Positions 9,600-20,503 of a stretch of DNA of 64,000 nucleotides are shown here, piece after piece. Position 1 is the stretch's first letter. Every line of letters begins with the position of its first letter. The position numbers and the translations under genes were made by a program. Where the stretch lies: positions 14,365,955 to 14,429,954 of the forward strand of contig CM051020.1 in the NCBI GenBank assembly GCA_027704905.1, given 5' to 3'. The DNA is from Muraenolepis orangiensis (Eukaryota; Chordata; Actinopteri; Gadiformes; Muraenolepididae). Below the pieces are notes generated by a model, which saw nothing but the letters and a program-made list of their open reading frames with translations, had not been told where the DNA came from and made no database searches.

Positions 9600-10289
9600 A
9601 TAAAGTCTCTGACACCAATGTACACACACAATGTAGTCGAACATGAAGCCATGCCTGTCAGAGGAAAGCAGTTGATCTGGTTTCTAATGGATCACCAGGT
9701 AGGTCTAAAATACGTAGTATTTGGAAGCAAGTCCATAGGTTAAGAAATCATACATTAAGTCAACCATAATAAACACCACATGGAAAGGGAAGCATATAAA
9801 CCCTAAATGGTTTGTTAAATACACAGCAAGTTTAACTACCAGGTCACATGGGCAGGTAAGTGCATTAACACTGAATTTGTTCAAAAACCATAGACCCACT
9901 GCAAGCCCACCGTTTCTCCCTCAAGTTCTTTCACACCAGCAACATGTGGTGTCCATGGATCACATGTTGACCAACATGATATTGTGAAGTCCCATTGGGG
10001 GACTATATACCCTCCCACAGCAGTCTGTTCCAGACGACTTATAATACTAACTAATACTTACTAACTAATAACTTATAATCTTCGTTTAAAATAAAATACA
10101 TTTATTAAATGTTTCATGTTTTCAGCTTTAAAATAAATGAATACATAATATAAATAACACACTATGGTCCCCTTTAATTAAGAGTTGTCTTTCACGCCCG
10201 TCACTCCCTTTACTCTTAAGTGTAAGCAAGTGTTTTCAAGTTGTTTCATACTGGCGGTTACCGCATGAAAACGGTGATATATTAAACAC
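9600..10289. other. AT-rich intergenic sequence, nothing recognised
   Basis: No long open frame with protein-like composition, no RNA gene and no terminal repeats seen. The region may be degraded transposon sequence leading into the duplicated segment at 10290. Confidence 0.4.
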
Positions 10290-10528
10290 ATTTTATATTC
10301 AAAGTTAATCCAATTTACATTCTTCAAAAATGTATATGGATTTCATTTTAAGAAGAAAATATATACTTTTTTCAGACATACCCATGTTTTAAGGAGAAAG
10401 GATGATGTTTAACAAGGAACGATGTTGCCTTGACACTTACATTCATTGCAATGTTTCCATCGAAGCCTCAGAGAGTGCATATTCCATATTCATGATAGTA
10501 ACCCAAAATAGCGACACCAACTATACAT
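10290..10528. repeat. Left half of a duplicated segment split by a LINE
   Basis: Matches 11990-12505 in several blocks, including AAAAATGTATATGGATTTCA, GAGAGTGCATATTCCATATT and GCGACACCAACTATA. The right half resumes at 11739 (GAGTATTCCTTGCTTACCTC) and matches 12509 onward (GCGTATTCCTGGCTTACCTC). The uninterrupted paralogue at 12000-12610 therefore gives the empty site for the LINE inserted at 10529-11738. Confidence 0.8.
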
Positions 10529-11738
10529 TTAACACAATAGTTCCTGCCAAGCTCGACACCAAGCTGAGAGGTCTAGGCGTACCCCCATCCATGTGCAGCT
10601 GGATACTGAACCTCCTGTCGGACCGCCGCCAGGTGGTGAGGATGGGCAGCACCACATCAGAGCCACTGACCCTCAACACGGGAGCCCCCCAGGGATGCGT
10701 GCTGAGCCCTCTCCTCTACTCCCTCTACACCCACGACTGCATGGCTATGCACAGCTCCAACGTCATCGTCAAGTTTGCTGACGACACGACAGTGATGGGC
10801 CTGATCGCCGGCGACGACGAGACAGCCTACAGGGAGGAGGTCGGATCGCTGGAGCAGTGGTGCCAGGAGAACAGCCTCGCCCTCAACGTCAAGAAGACCA
10901 AGGAGCTGATCGTGGACTTCAGGAGGCAGAGGGGAGAGCACAGCCCTATCTCCATCGACGGCGTTGCAGTAGAGAGGGTCAGCAGCTTCAAGTTCCTCGG
11001 CGTGCACATCTCCGAGGACCTCACATGGTCCACGCACACCACACACGTGGTGAAAAAGGCCCAACAACGCCTGTATTTTCTCAGGCGTCTGAAGAAATTC
11101 AGCATGGGCCCCCGCATCCTGAGAACATTCTACAACGGCACCATCGAGAGTGTTCTGACAGGGTGTATCACCGCCTGGTACGGGAACTGCACGGCACTCG
11201 AGCGCAGAGCGCTTCAAAGGGTGGTGCGGACGGCCCAGTATATCGTTGGAGGTGAGCTCCCCTCCCTCCTGGACATTTACAACCAGCGGTGCGTGGCCAA
11301 GGCCAAAAGAATTATAAAAGACATTGCCCACCCCAGCCACGAACTTTACTCACTATTACCGTCAGGCAGGCGATACCGCAGTATCAAGTGTCGTACAAAT
11401 AGGCTTAGAGATAGCTTCCACAGTCAGGCCATCAGGCTGCTGAACAAGGGCGTATAACATATAACAATGTATATTTTATTACATTGATTTATATATATAT
11501 ATTGCTCTTTTCTGTGCTGATTTTTGCATTTTATAAATTGCATTTTTATTTTATTTTTTATATTCCTTATTCTATTTTTTATTCTATTTTTATCTATTTT
11601 TATCTATTTTTATTTTATCTTATTCTATAACTGCTGTCTGTCGTCGGGTATTGCACACAAGAATTTCACATCACTGCTTTATACTAAACTGTAAACTGTG
11701 AAGTGACAATAAACTTGACTTGACTTGACTTGACTTGA
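10529..11738 (+). mobile_element. 5'-truncated L2-group LINE, RT C-terminal half open
   Basis: Reads NTIVPAKLDTKLRGLGVPPS, GAPQGCVLSPLLYSLYTHDC, the catalytic VKFADDTTVMG, then the conserved C-terminal region to IRLLNKGV at 11454. The open frame given from 10402 begins in flanking DNA; LINE sequence starts near 10529. After the stop comes an AT-rich 3' UTR with polyadenylation-like AATAAA near 11709 and a TTGAC repeat tail to 11738. Endonuclease and the N-terminal part of the RT are missing, so it cannot move on its own. It is the best-preserved C-terminus among the four copies of this family in the window. Confidence 0.88.
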
Positions 11739-12610
11739 CATGAGAGTATTCCTTGCTTACCTCGAGAAAGGACCACCAGGCATGTCATCGGTTCCTCTGT
11801 ACAACACATATGTAGCCCAACCTATGTATTAGTTTTCTTAGTACCTTGTTGAAGTACTCAAATTAAATAAATAACTGCACAGGTCAGACGCACCTGCCAA
11901 TTGGTGTCATTTTTTAACAAGGAAGGAAGCCACTCCTTAGGATTAAGCCGTAACAGATGCCAAATATTTTCGCTGTATGCAATATTATTTCAAAGTGTAT
12001 TCAAAGTTATTCCAATCTACATCCTTCAAAAATGTATATGGATTTCATTTTGAGAAGAAAATATATACTTTTTAAGACATACTCATGTTTTACAAGATAT
12101 TGGCCATTTGTAACAAGTACATTGGAATGCTTACTCCCCATTCCCTCCCGCAGTTTACATCACCAAAACAACACCATGACAAATAAAAATATATACAATA
12201 CAATAAACCAAAAAAGACCAGCAAAGTGACTGTTAAATTATATTTACATGTGTTGAAAGTGTTTTTTAAATATTTTTACAAAAATCTTTAAAAGCATTTT
12301 AAAGTGCCAGTAGTGCAGCAGCATCATGAATACATACAGTGCAGTTAAGGAGAAAGTATAATGTTCAACAAGGAGCGATGTTTCCTTGACACATTTATTA
12401 CCGATGTTTCCATCGAAGCCCTCGTCCAAAGCACTCTAGATTTCAGAGAGTGCATATTCCATATTCATGATAGCAAAATGTAAAATAGCGACACCAACTA
12501 TATACCATGGGCGTATTCCTGGCTTACCTCGAGATAGGACCACCGGGCATGTCGTTGATTCCTCTGTTGACACCACATATGTTGCCCAACCTTTGCAGTA
12601 CTTTTCTTAA
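11739..12610. repeat. Right half of the interrupted segment plus its intact paralogue
   Basis: 11739-11850 continues the segment cut by the LINE. 11995-12610 is the second, uncut copy, with its own indels (an extra stretch around 12420-12450, for example). A patch at 12110-12165 (GGAATGCTTACTCCCCATT) also resembles 63195-63225 in the fbxl7 intron, so parts belong to a dispersed family. No coding potential recognised. Confidence 0.6.
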
Positions 12611-13190
12611 AGTACTCAAATAAAAAAAATGTCACTATTGAACAATGTCAGGAGTGGCCTCCTTCATAGGTCGGATGTGAGCCATAACACTGTACTTTGG
12701 GGTACACTGTACGTTTTTCACAATACATTTGAATCTAATCTGCAACAAACGACTTCATCCGTGGACTTTGGTCAGGTTTGATTGGGATTGATTAGGTTTA
12801 GTAATCATCACAACACACGCCTTCACTGAACAAAGACTGTATTTTGGAGGAATTGTGGAGAAGGCATTCCATTGTACTTGGTGCATAGGGCAAAAAAAAC
12901 CATATTGAACCATTTATTGCTAGGAATGTCATCAATAATACATCCTAAAATCCTGAGACTGAAGCAGAAATGTGACACAAGACTTCAACCATGGACTCTG
13001 GTCGTGTTGCAGACGACTTTGATGGTGAAGATTCACTGTGCAATGATATTTCCGAGAGACTCGCATAAAAACAATCAAATAAAGGTGGTGGCAGGATGCC
13101 CTCATGCTACACAGCGCTGTAGGATTAGGATTTGATATAGAGTTATGATTGCAATATTTCTCAAATACCTACAATTAAAACAAACTACCA
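12611..13190. other. Degenerate repeat-derived sequence, no gene
   Basis: Contains phrases shared with neighbouring repeats (AGGAGTGGCCTCCTTCATAG here and AGGAGTGACTTCCTTCATAG near 13358), suggesting decayed copies of the same unclassified family. I see no exon or RNA gene. Confidence 0.4.
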
Positions 13191-13198
13191 AACCTTCT

Positions 13199-13246
<48 letters not shown>

Positions 13247-13254
13247 AGAAGGTT
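13191..13254. repeat. (TA)22 array capped by a 10-bp inverted repeat
   Basis: AACCTTCTCC at 13191-13200 is the reverse complement of GGAGAAGGTT at 13245-13254, with an uninterrupted TA repeat between them. The whole 64-bp unit is a perfect palindrome able to form a long cruciform or hairpin. Confidence 0.9.
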
Positions 13255-13419
13255 ACCCACCGTAACCGTGACAATACCAATGTAAAAGAAAAAGTCTTTG
13301 TACAGTGCACTTCCTGGTAACCGGTCATTCAACTAGGTCCCATTTCTGAAAATGGTCAGGAGTGACTTCCTTCATAGGTTGGCTGTAAGCCATAACACAT
13401 GCCAAATTATTTAGTTACT

Positions 13420-13930
13420 TCCTGGTTTCCTGGAATATAAGGTTTCCTGGTATACAAGGAACTAAAATATTATATCTGAGACACTCAATATTTCATGGAA
13501 AAAAAAGAAAAAACTAAGAGCTGTTAAAGGGCCCAGACTCAGGGTTAAACTTCACCCGGCCGGGGTCAGAAAAATATATATTATATTTTTCATGGAATCA
13601 TTCAATATTTATATAGCAAAATAGCATCGATATTTATATAGCCAAAAATAGCATATAGGCATACATTGTACATTGTAGTACTCAAAAAAAGAAAAAACTA
13701 AGAGCTGTTAAAGGGCCCAGACTCAGGGTAAAACTTTTTCAGGGTCAGAAAAACCTGTGCCCACCTTTGGGGTGGTCATTCAACTAGGTCCCATTTCTGC
13801 TACACATAGCAGTCATAACGTATGACCATCGTGGTGTGATACTGGAGACCGCCGTTCTCTCTTCAACCCCCCCCCACCCCACACGTGGTCTACATGCCTC
13901 ATTCTATCTTTAAAGGCAAGCCGAGATCTT
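13420..13930. repeat. Unclassified interspersed repeat (copy B of 722-1150)
   Basis: Same order of motifs as copy A. The AAAAAACTAAGAGCTGTTAA block occurs twice (13505 and 13690), with the first followed by a diverged piece, which shows an internal duplication absent from copy A. The 500 bp after it hold only AT-rich sequence. Confidence 0.6.
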
Positions 13931-14429
13931 GAACCCCCTTTTCATACATCCTATCATCCTAATACTTTGTCAGTCACATGTATTACTCATACAATCTCGT
14001 CATTTATCTCATGGTCCCACATGGTCCACCCACAGTGTTACTGTTTAACTGGTTATTGTGTTAACTGGTGAGCTATTAGCTATTTTCCATTGGGTTGACT
14101 GTTGCAATCAAACACACCAAATTTTTTTTTTTTATTTCATCATATGTTGCAGTTGACAGACATTGGCTACAGACAATCTGCCCGTTCAAACACTGTCTCA
14201 AAACAGTTTAACTTTATTGAACAAAAAAAGTGGAGCATCACATTTGACTTTTAACTAGGCTTGACGAAGCTACTGCCATGCACATCTGCAAAAGAAGGAG
14301 GTAATCAAAGTAAATGCCTAAGCAGATCTAACCAGTTAGCACAATAACCAGTTAAACTGGAACATCGGCATAAAAACAAATATAAAGTGCATAAAAATAC
14401 AACTCACAACTCACTCATTACCCTGAATT

Positions 14430-15235
14430 AGTGGGAGCCCTGAGCTTGTCTTTGCAACGAGCCGGTCCAATCTAGGGGTAATGGGAGACAATGACACCCG
14501 AAGTGTGTTCCTTATGTCCAGTCTACTCCGTAATTTTGTCTTTGTCGCAGTCACGGCAGAAAATCATGCTTCACAAAGATAGGATGTTGGAAATGGAAGC
14601 AGGGTTTTCAGTGCTTTTTTGGCGATCTCAGGATATTCTGCCTTGATTTGAATCCAGAACACCGGCAGAGTGGTTATCTGAAACCGTCATTTGCAATCTC
14701 CAGCAGTTGATCTTATTCTGGCACAGACAAACTCGATTCACCTGGTTTGTTCACAAATGGGTCGCGGATCTATTCTTTCGCAGTTCGTGGGTCTTTTGTG
14801 GTTGGGAAGTACCGCTCAAACTCTTTCAAAAGCAAAGAGAGGTGATCGTGCACCAGTTGGGAGAATGATGGCTCAGGCTCAGTCTCTTCAAAAATCCCTG
14901 CTAAAGTTTGAAACATGTAAAACATCCCTCGGTTCACTCGCCGTCCCCACAATTCCGTTTGGTCTTGAATGCAGCTACTCTATCTGCCAACTTGACGACA
15001 GTTGTCATTTTCCCCTGAAGTGACAGATTGAGTTCATTGAGCAGGTTGTGCACAATATGTCGCACAAGTAAGCAAGTTTTGTGACCCAACCTTGTCACTG
15101 AAATGTGCTGCCAGTGGTGACTTATTTCCGGAAATAAATCTCTGCAGCGGCTGTAACTCAAACACTCCAATGGCCAACTCAAACACTGGCCAGTGACCTC
15201 CCTTTAGATAAGCCATCTTAGTTCTGTGTGTAAGA
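14430..15235 (-). pseudogene. hAT transposase-derived gene remnant (ZBED5/SCAND3/GTF2IRD2-like C-terminus)
   Basis: The minus strand encodes, in pieces, the C-terminus of a hAT-type transposase relative: LTHRTKMAYL near 15205-15235, LNELNLSLQGKMTTVVKLAD near 15000-15050, FSQLVHDHLSLLLKEFERYF and TTKDPRTAKEW near 14770-14870, and finally the hATC dimerisation region (TKTKLRSRLDIRNTLRVSLS) near 14480-14560. The pieces lie in different frames. An in-frame TGA replaces the glycine codon before FSAVTATKTK (about 14560), and unrelated sequence of about 150 bp splits LTHRTKMAYL from LNELN. It is clearly dead. Whether it came from a mobile element or a retrocopied host gene cannot be told here. Confidence 0.75.
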
Positions 15236-15545
15236 AAAGGCGTTTGTACTCTGCGTCCATCTGCAGTCACGGCTCTTCTCCGTCCTGGCCCCAATTTGGT
15301 GGAACAAACTCCCCACGGATGTCACGACTGCAGAGTCACTGCCCATCTTCCGCCGCAGGCAGAAAACCCATCTCTTCAGGACACACTTCCCGGAAACACC
15401 AGGTTACTGCCTAAGTGCCCTTGAGCAAGGCACCCCCTACACTGCTCCCCGGGCGCTGTACTAATGGCTGCCCACTGCTCCTAACACTAGGATGGGTCAA
15501 ATGCAGAGAACTAATTTCCCTCGGGATAAAATAAGTAGTTAAAAT
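15236..15545 (+). mobile_element. SINE with LINE-derived central region
   Basis: The 5' part reads on the plus strand as the end of a LINE ORF2 (WNKLPTDVTTAESLPIFRR), and the 3' part is the SINE body also seen at 6985-7100 (CTTGAGCAAGGCACC, CTGCCCACTGCTCCTAACAC, GGGTCAAATGCAGAG). It ends in an A-rich tail near 15541. No tRNA head is visible. It could be a fusion, or a LINE 3' end followed by a separate SINE. Confidence 0.6.
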
Positions 15546-15839
15546 TAAAAAAAAAATCCTTCCTCGTAGCGCTAAGTCAATTATCTAAGTAGATTTGATA
15601 TCATATGTGACGTGTGGAAGTGGGTTACCTGACAGCTCCTGGTTCACGTGACAGGCCAAAGACAGGTAGTTGGCGCCGCCCTGTACTTCCGCCCTGTAAT
15701 TACTCACCCGACAAACGCAGGTTGAACTGATTGCCTAGGTTTGTGGTTGCCGGCGGTGAAAGACGTAATCGGTAAGCAGGATAACGTTCTAATTATTTAT
15801 CTTTTATAGTTTGATCCATTTTTTATATCTAGTCCAGTA

Positions 15840-16620
15840 TCCTGTCGCGGAGTGCGGTGCAGTTCCCGTACCAGGCAGTGATACACCCTGTAAGAACACT
15901 CTCGATGGTGCCGGTGTAGAATGTTCTCAGGATGCGGGGGCCCATGCTGAATTTCCTCAGAGTCCTGAGGAAATACAGGCGTGGTTGGGCCCTTTTCACC
16001 ATGTGTGTAGTGTGCGTGGACCATGTGAGTTCCTCGGAGATGTGCACGCCGAGGAACTTGAAGCTGCTGACCCTCTCTACTGCAACACCGTCAATGGAGA
16101 TAGGGCTGTGCTCTCCTCTCTGCTTCCTGAAGTCCACGAACAGCTCCTTGGTCTTCTTGACGTTGAGGGCGAGGCTGTTCTCCTGGCACCACTGCTCCAG
16201 CGATCCAACCTCCTCCCTGTAGGCTGTCTCGTCGTCGATCAGGCCCATCACTGTCGTGTCGTCAGCAAACTTGATGATGACGTTGGAGCTGTGTATAGCC
16301 ATGCAGTCGTGGGTGTAGAGGGAGTAGAGGAGAGGGCTCACGCATCCCTGGGGGGCTCCCGTGTTGAGGGTCAGTGGCTCTGAGGTGGTGCTGCCCATCC
16401 TCACCACCTGGCGGCGGTCCGACAGGAGGTCCAGTATCCAGCTGCACGTGGAAGGGGGCACGCTTAGACCTCTAAGCTTGGTGTCGAGCTTGGCAGGAAC
16501 TATTGTGTTGAAAACTGAGCTGTAGTCCACAAACAGCATTCGCACATAACAGTTCTTTCCCTCCAGGTGGGAAAGGGCAGTGTGGAGGGCAGTGGTGAAG
16601 CGTCAGGGCCTTCAAGGTAT
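15840..16620 (-). mobile_element. L2-group LINE fragment (RT palm), truncated at both ends
   Basis: Minus strand: FTTALHTALSHLEGKNCY near 16545-16600, then LFVDYSSVFNTIVPAKLD, SDRRQVVRMGSTTSEP, IKFADDTTVMGLI and LGVHISEELTWSTHTTHM, ending near ITAWYGNCTAL. Relative to the copy at 10529 it lacks one codon in GAPQGC-SPLL and two near the FADD motif, and it stops about 70 codons before the usual C-terminus. The frame is open for 238 codons, but the element has no endonuclease and no 3' tail. It is a fossil. Confidence 0.85.
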
Positions 16621-16639
16621 TCAGAGAAGACCCTGGAAC

Positions 16640-17030
16640 TCTCAGATGAAACCAAAGAATCGAATTAATTGTATTAATAAAATGTAATACAATTTAATAA
16701 CATTAATAAAATTTAAATAAAATGAATAAATGAGAATCGTATCTGTGTTATAATACAGTCTTACGTTGATTTGTTTGTCTTTCTCGGTCCATGCACGACG
16801 CATTTCAGTGGTTTTGCGTTGGAAAAACAATGCAACCAATCAGATATTTTTCTGGGTTGCTGGGAAGAATATCCAACGTAAATCAACCAAAGTATTCCCG
16901 CTGACATTGGCCCTTAGACGGAATGATAGCGTACGTTTGGATTGACAATTTGATCAACCAATCATATCGTGATTTGTAGCCAATGGGCGTATTCTTTCAG
17001 ATTTCCCCGGCAGCTCAATATGGAGCTAGA
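16640..17030. other. AT-rich sequence, possible 5' flank of the hAT fragment
   Basis: Contains two inverted occurrences of an ACGTTGATTTG-like motif (16770 and 16875) and CCAATCA motifs, and leads into the TTF-finger reading frame at 17108. It may be transposon 5' sequence. No host gene seen. Confidence 0.35.
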
Positions 17031-17107
17031 AGGTGCAAGGTGGTGGCTGGCGCGAGAGTGGATCTAGCGTAGTGTTACGTTTTCTACGTTGTTTTTTTTA
17101 CGCCAAA

Positions 17108-17332
17108 ATGGCAACAGGTGAAGATGATGTCGTGGCGGAATTATTGTGTGAACCATTTTCAAGACGACCATTTAATGTTAAAATGGACATTATTAAAAGA
17201 GGCCGTCCAACACCTGACAATCTGGAGCTGACTCAAGTAGTCAAAGCAGGTTATGTTCGCCATTTTCAGTGTAGCAACTGGGAAAGATACCCGTGGCTAA
17301 CGGGCTCTACTAGCCACAAGAGGCTCTACTGA
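17108..17332 (+). pseudogene. TTF-type zinc-finger N-terminus of a hAT/ZMYM1-like transposase (fragment)
   Basis: From ATG 17108: MATGEDDVVAELLCEPFSRR, RGRPTPDNLELTQ, YVRHFQCSNWERYPWLTGS. This is the start of the ZMYM1-like/TTF-finger proteins derived from hAT transposases, including the conserved RYPWLTG motif. The frame stops at 17332. Just downstream LLFGTDKRAGNWNLFW reads on in another frame, so there is at least one frameshift, and the rest of the gene is absent. Inactive fragment. Confidence 0.65.
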
Positions 17333-17658
17333 TGGGAGTGTTGCTGTTTGGGACCGACAAGAGAGCAGGGAATTGGAACTTATTTTGGATCTGAAAAGCG
17401 ATCATCTTTATGACCTGATGGTGGTCGAACCATTCATCCAGAAGGACAGGAGAATGGATTTGGACTTTAAGTGAACATCATTGGTGAGTGAGACTCATTT
17501 GTCTTTGCTGGTTTTGTCTCAGTGTTGCGTCTCGTTGAGCTGGTTGTTGCATTTTGTTTCCACACACTTGTTGACTGATTAGTTAATGGCTGTCTTGGGT
17601 TTGTTAAGCATTGTTGTGCATTTGAATTGAAAGTTTTGACTTGATCTTTCTTTGCATC

Positions 17659-17879
17659 GCTTAACGTGAAAAGACTTAACGTAACTAAGAGTTACAAAAC
17701 CACGATCAATAATCACCTAATTTGCATATGTTTTGTCATTAGCACTTTCACCTTTTCACTTTCATTTTGACAGGTGAAAGTGCTAATGACAAGACATATG
17801 CCAGAGACATTTGGTGATTATTGATCGCTATTTTGGAACTTAAAGTTCCAAAGTTACGTTAAGCCTTTTCACGTGAAGC
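17659..17879. mobile_element. Inverted-repeat MITE (hairpin element)
   Basis: About 90-bp arms: CTTAACGTGAAAAGACTTAA with GCACTTTCACC near the loop on the left, and GGTGAAAGTGCTAATGACAA to AGCCTTTTCACGTGAAGC on the right. The arms match with several mismatches and small indels. The whole unit could fold into one hairpin. Non-coding, unclassified. Confidence 0.75.
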
Positions 17880-18106
17880 GTGTTAGACCGTCCCTTTCAC
17901 CGATAGCCTGTGTGTGGTGGTCTGTGGTGGTCTGTTACGTCACTACATGGACTCTGCTTTACAACTATGGTACACTTGGGAATTGGCTGCGACAATCTGA
18001 TCTTCCTAAATGAGATAACGCATAAAGTGACTCCTCCGTGACGTCCGTCTGACTAGAACAACTGAATTTTCGAATGGTGGTGGTGATGGTGTGGGTGGTG
18101 GTCTAC

Positions 18107-18500
18107 CCCAGCCAGCACGCCCACGTGGGACCCATATTGGTTCAATGCAGGCTACTTGGGTACCAAGTGGGCATGGGCTGGAACTGGGCAAATTATGAGG
18201 GTCCCACATGGTCTGCATATGGGCTAACTGGGTGTGGGCTGGAACTGGGCAAGCCCATGCCGGGCCCACATGGTCTGCATATGGGCTAACTGTCATGGGT
18301 TGGAAGTGGGCAAGCCCATGTGGTTCCCACGTGGTCTACATGTGGGCTAACTGGCACGGGTTGGAAGTGGGCAAGCCCATGTGGTTCCCACGTGGTCTAC
18401 ATGTGGGCTAACTGGCACGGGTTGGAAGTGGGCAAGCCCATGTGTGTCCCACGTGGGCTACATGTGGGCTCACTGGCATGGGTTGGAAGGGGGGGGGTTA
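18107..18500. repeat. Left terminal inverted repeat and subterminal array (61-bp period)
   Basis: After the terminal repeat come imperfect units, the clearest 61 bp long starting at 18300 and 18361, each holding CCCAYRTGG-type half-palindromes (GCCCATGTGGTTCCCACGTG). CACTA elements use such subterminal repeats as binding sites for an element-encoded accessory protein; applying that here is inference. Confidence 0.85.
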
Positions 18501-18777
18501 AGTTAAGACTTTGACAGGGGGCCATTTTCGAATTGCAGCCTCCTGAAGGTGTATCTTTAGGGCAGTTTTGAAAGTGAGTAGAGTTTTACACTCCTTTACT
18601 CCTTTGGGTAGGGCACATGATCAACCCAGATAATAATAATTAATAATAATTTATTTTTCTGCCATGCAATCAACTTCACAGTCAATTGTTGGAATTCTTG
18701 TTCTTGCTCTAGGCAAGGGGTCAGCCATATTCGGCGACCCTGAAAATTGAACATGACTCACACTCACTCACATGACG

Positions 18778-18922
<145 letters not shown>

Positions 18923-19389
18923 GTGTGTGCTAATTAGTTTTTTTTTTACCATCAAGCTAATAGTGCCTGTCTTCTTGCTCAGGGGATGAATTTGATATTG
19001 ACCACGAGGTCAAAATATGTCAGATCCTGTGTCTAGGTGAGACATAACCTTTGACACAGTCTAAATATGTCTCAATAGAAGAGATGGGAGACAAAATTCA
19101 GCCCACCAATTGTATAAGTTAAATTGTAATAACATACTCCCATACAACTAAAATCTCTCTCCATTTTCAACATACAACATCAGTCAACTGTTTACCTTTG
19201 TTAAAATACCACTAAATTCATCCAAGTCTAATTTATTTATCATGTGTGTGGGCTTACACCTACAATGACTGAAAACGGTGTGTGTGTGTGTGTGTGGGGG
19301 GGGGGGTGCAACGACTACAGCATACAGATGCAAAATAGCTTCTCTAGGGGGTGAAGCCAATGTCATTGTTATTCAAACTCAGTGAGTTT

Positions 19390-19588
19390 GAATTTCGGTG
19401 ACCTGTATGACTCATAAGTATACTAGTATAGTATCGGAGAGACAAGCCGTTTTCATATTCGGAATCAGCAGGCTCTCAGCTTTCAAGGCATCTTCGTCCC
19501 GACTTTCTACGACCCCCAGAAATACATCGTTGTTAGCTCGCTAGCTATACTACTAGTAGACTTATGTCATACAGGTCACCGACATTCG
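19390..19588. mobile_element. Hairpin MITE nested in the transposon 5' region
   Basis: Left arm 19390-19433 (GGTGACCTGTATGACTCATA) is inverted at 19545-19588 (TATGTCATACAGGTCACC) with few mismatches; about 110 bp lie between. Non-coding. Confidence 0.75.
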
Positions 19589-19727
19589 AGGATTGTTTAT
19601 ATATGGAGTTTGTGGATTATATGAGATCAATATCATCTATAGAAATGTATTACAATGTACCAGGTGAGCCCAATGTTGTTCTAGGGGTTAGTACTCCTTT
19701 AAGTAAATGTACTTTAGTTAGTTAGTA

Positions 19728-19734
<7 letters not shown>

Positions 19735-19782
<48 letters not shown>
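19735..19782. repeat. GT/GA compound microsatellite
   Basis: GTGTGTGTGT followed by GAGAGAGAGA repeats, about 100 bp upstream of the putative TATA box of the transposon. Confidence 0.9.
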
Positions 19783-19882
19783 GTGGGGGGAGGGAACTGG
19801 CTGGTCATGACGACAGTCATGAACCGACCAATTGCGCGAGCCTATCCTCTTTGTTGTTTAAGGTTTAAATATCCAGAGCGGT

Positions 19883-19994
19883 TATATACACGACACACAC
19901 ACGCACGTCCTGCTGCTTTGCTCCATCAACAGAACACGGACTCTTTTACTTTCTTTTCTTCATTTATTGACCATTGGAAACACATTTAATTAAG
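19883..19994 (+). promoter_or_regulatory. Putative transposon promoter (TATA) and non-coding exon 1
   Basis: TATATACA at 19883-19890 is a good TATA box. About 25-30 bp downstream a short exon would begin (near 19912) and end at a strong donor, TTAAG|GTAAGA (19994|19995). The matching acceptor TTGTGTTACAG ends at 20490, just before the transposase ATG. The transcript start is inferred and not seen directly. Confidence 0.55.
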
Positions 19995-20110
19995 GTAAGA
20001 AACTTGTGAAATTATATTTGTCATATCATATGTATGTATGTAGCCCTGGTCCAGATGAACCACTGTTGCCTCTTTACTAGGCAGCCATGTGGTGCCACAG
20101 AAATTATATT

Positions 20111-20314
20111 AAGCCTGGAATCAAGCCATCCAGGCTCCTGGTGAACCATGACCATTAAAATCATTTGATTCTGTGAAAAAATAATAATAATAATAGTGAA
20201 TTATATCATAATATATTAAATAAATACCTGTTTTTTGCGGGTTTCAAATAATTTCCTTGGACACAGAATCAAATGTTTTATGGTCACGATTCACCAGGAG
20301 CCTTGGTTCCAGGT
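20111..20314. mobile_element. Hairpin MITE in intron 1 of the transposase gene
   Basis: Arms of about 60 bp: GGCTCCTGGTGAACCATGAC with CATTTGATTCTGTG on the left, CACAGAATCAAATG with TTCACCAGGAGCC on the right. The arms are inverted copies with a few mismatches. It lies wholly within the intron 19995-20490. Confidence 0.75.
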
Positions 20315-20503
20315 TTTAAATAATTTATATAAATATTTTCAGAAAGCTCTATGGGAAAAATGTATGTGTTTTCTATCTGTAGCACCACAAAATGGCCACC
20401 ACTGCCTATAGTCCTGACATTGCTTTGGTGTAATGTTTTTAGAATAGTGAAGTAGAAACATTTCTAAGCATCATAATTTTTGTGTTACAGGTTGTGTGGA
20501 AAC

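Noticed and set aside
10657..11340. Antisense open frames of up to 227 codons in the LINE copies (also 173-610 and 15811-16383)
   Set aside because: The same antisense frame recurs in each LINE copy because the sense sequence is conserved. No independent evidence of coding.
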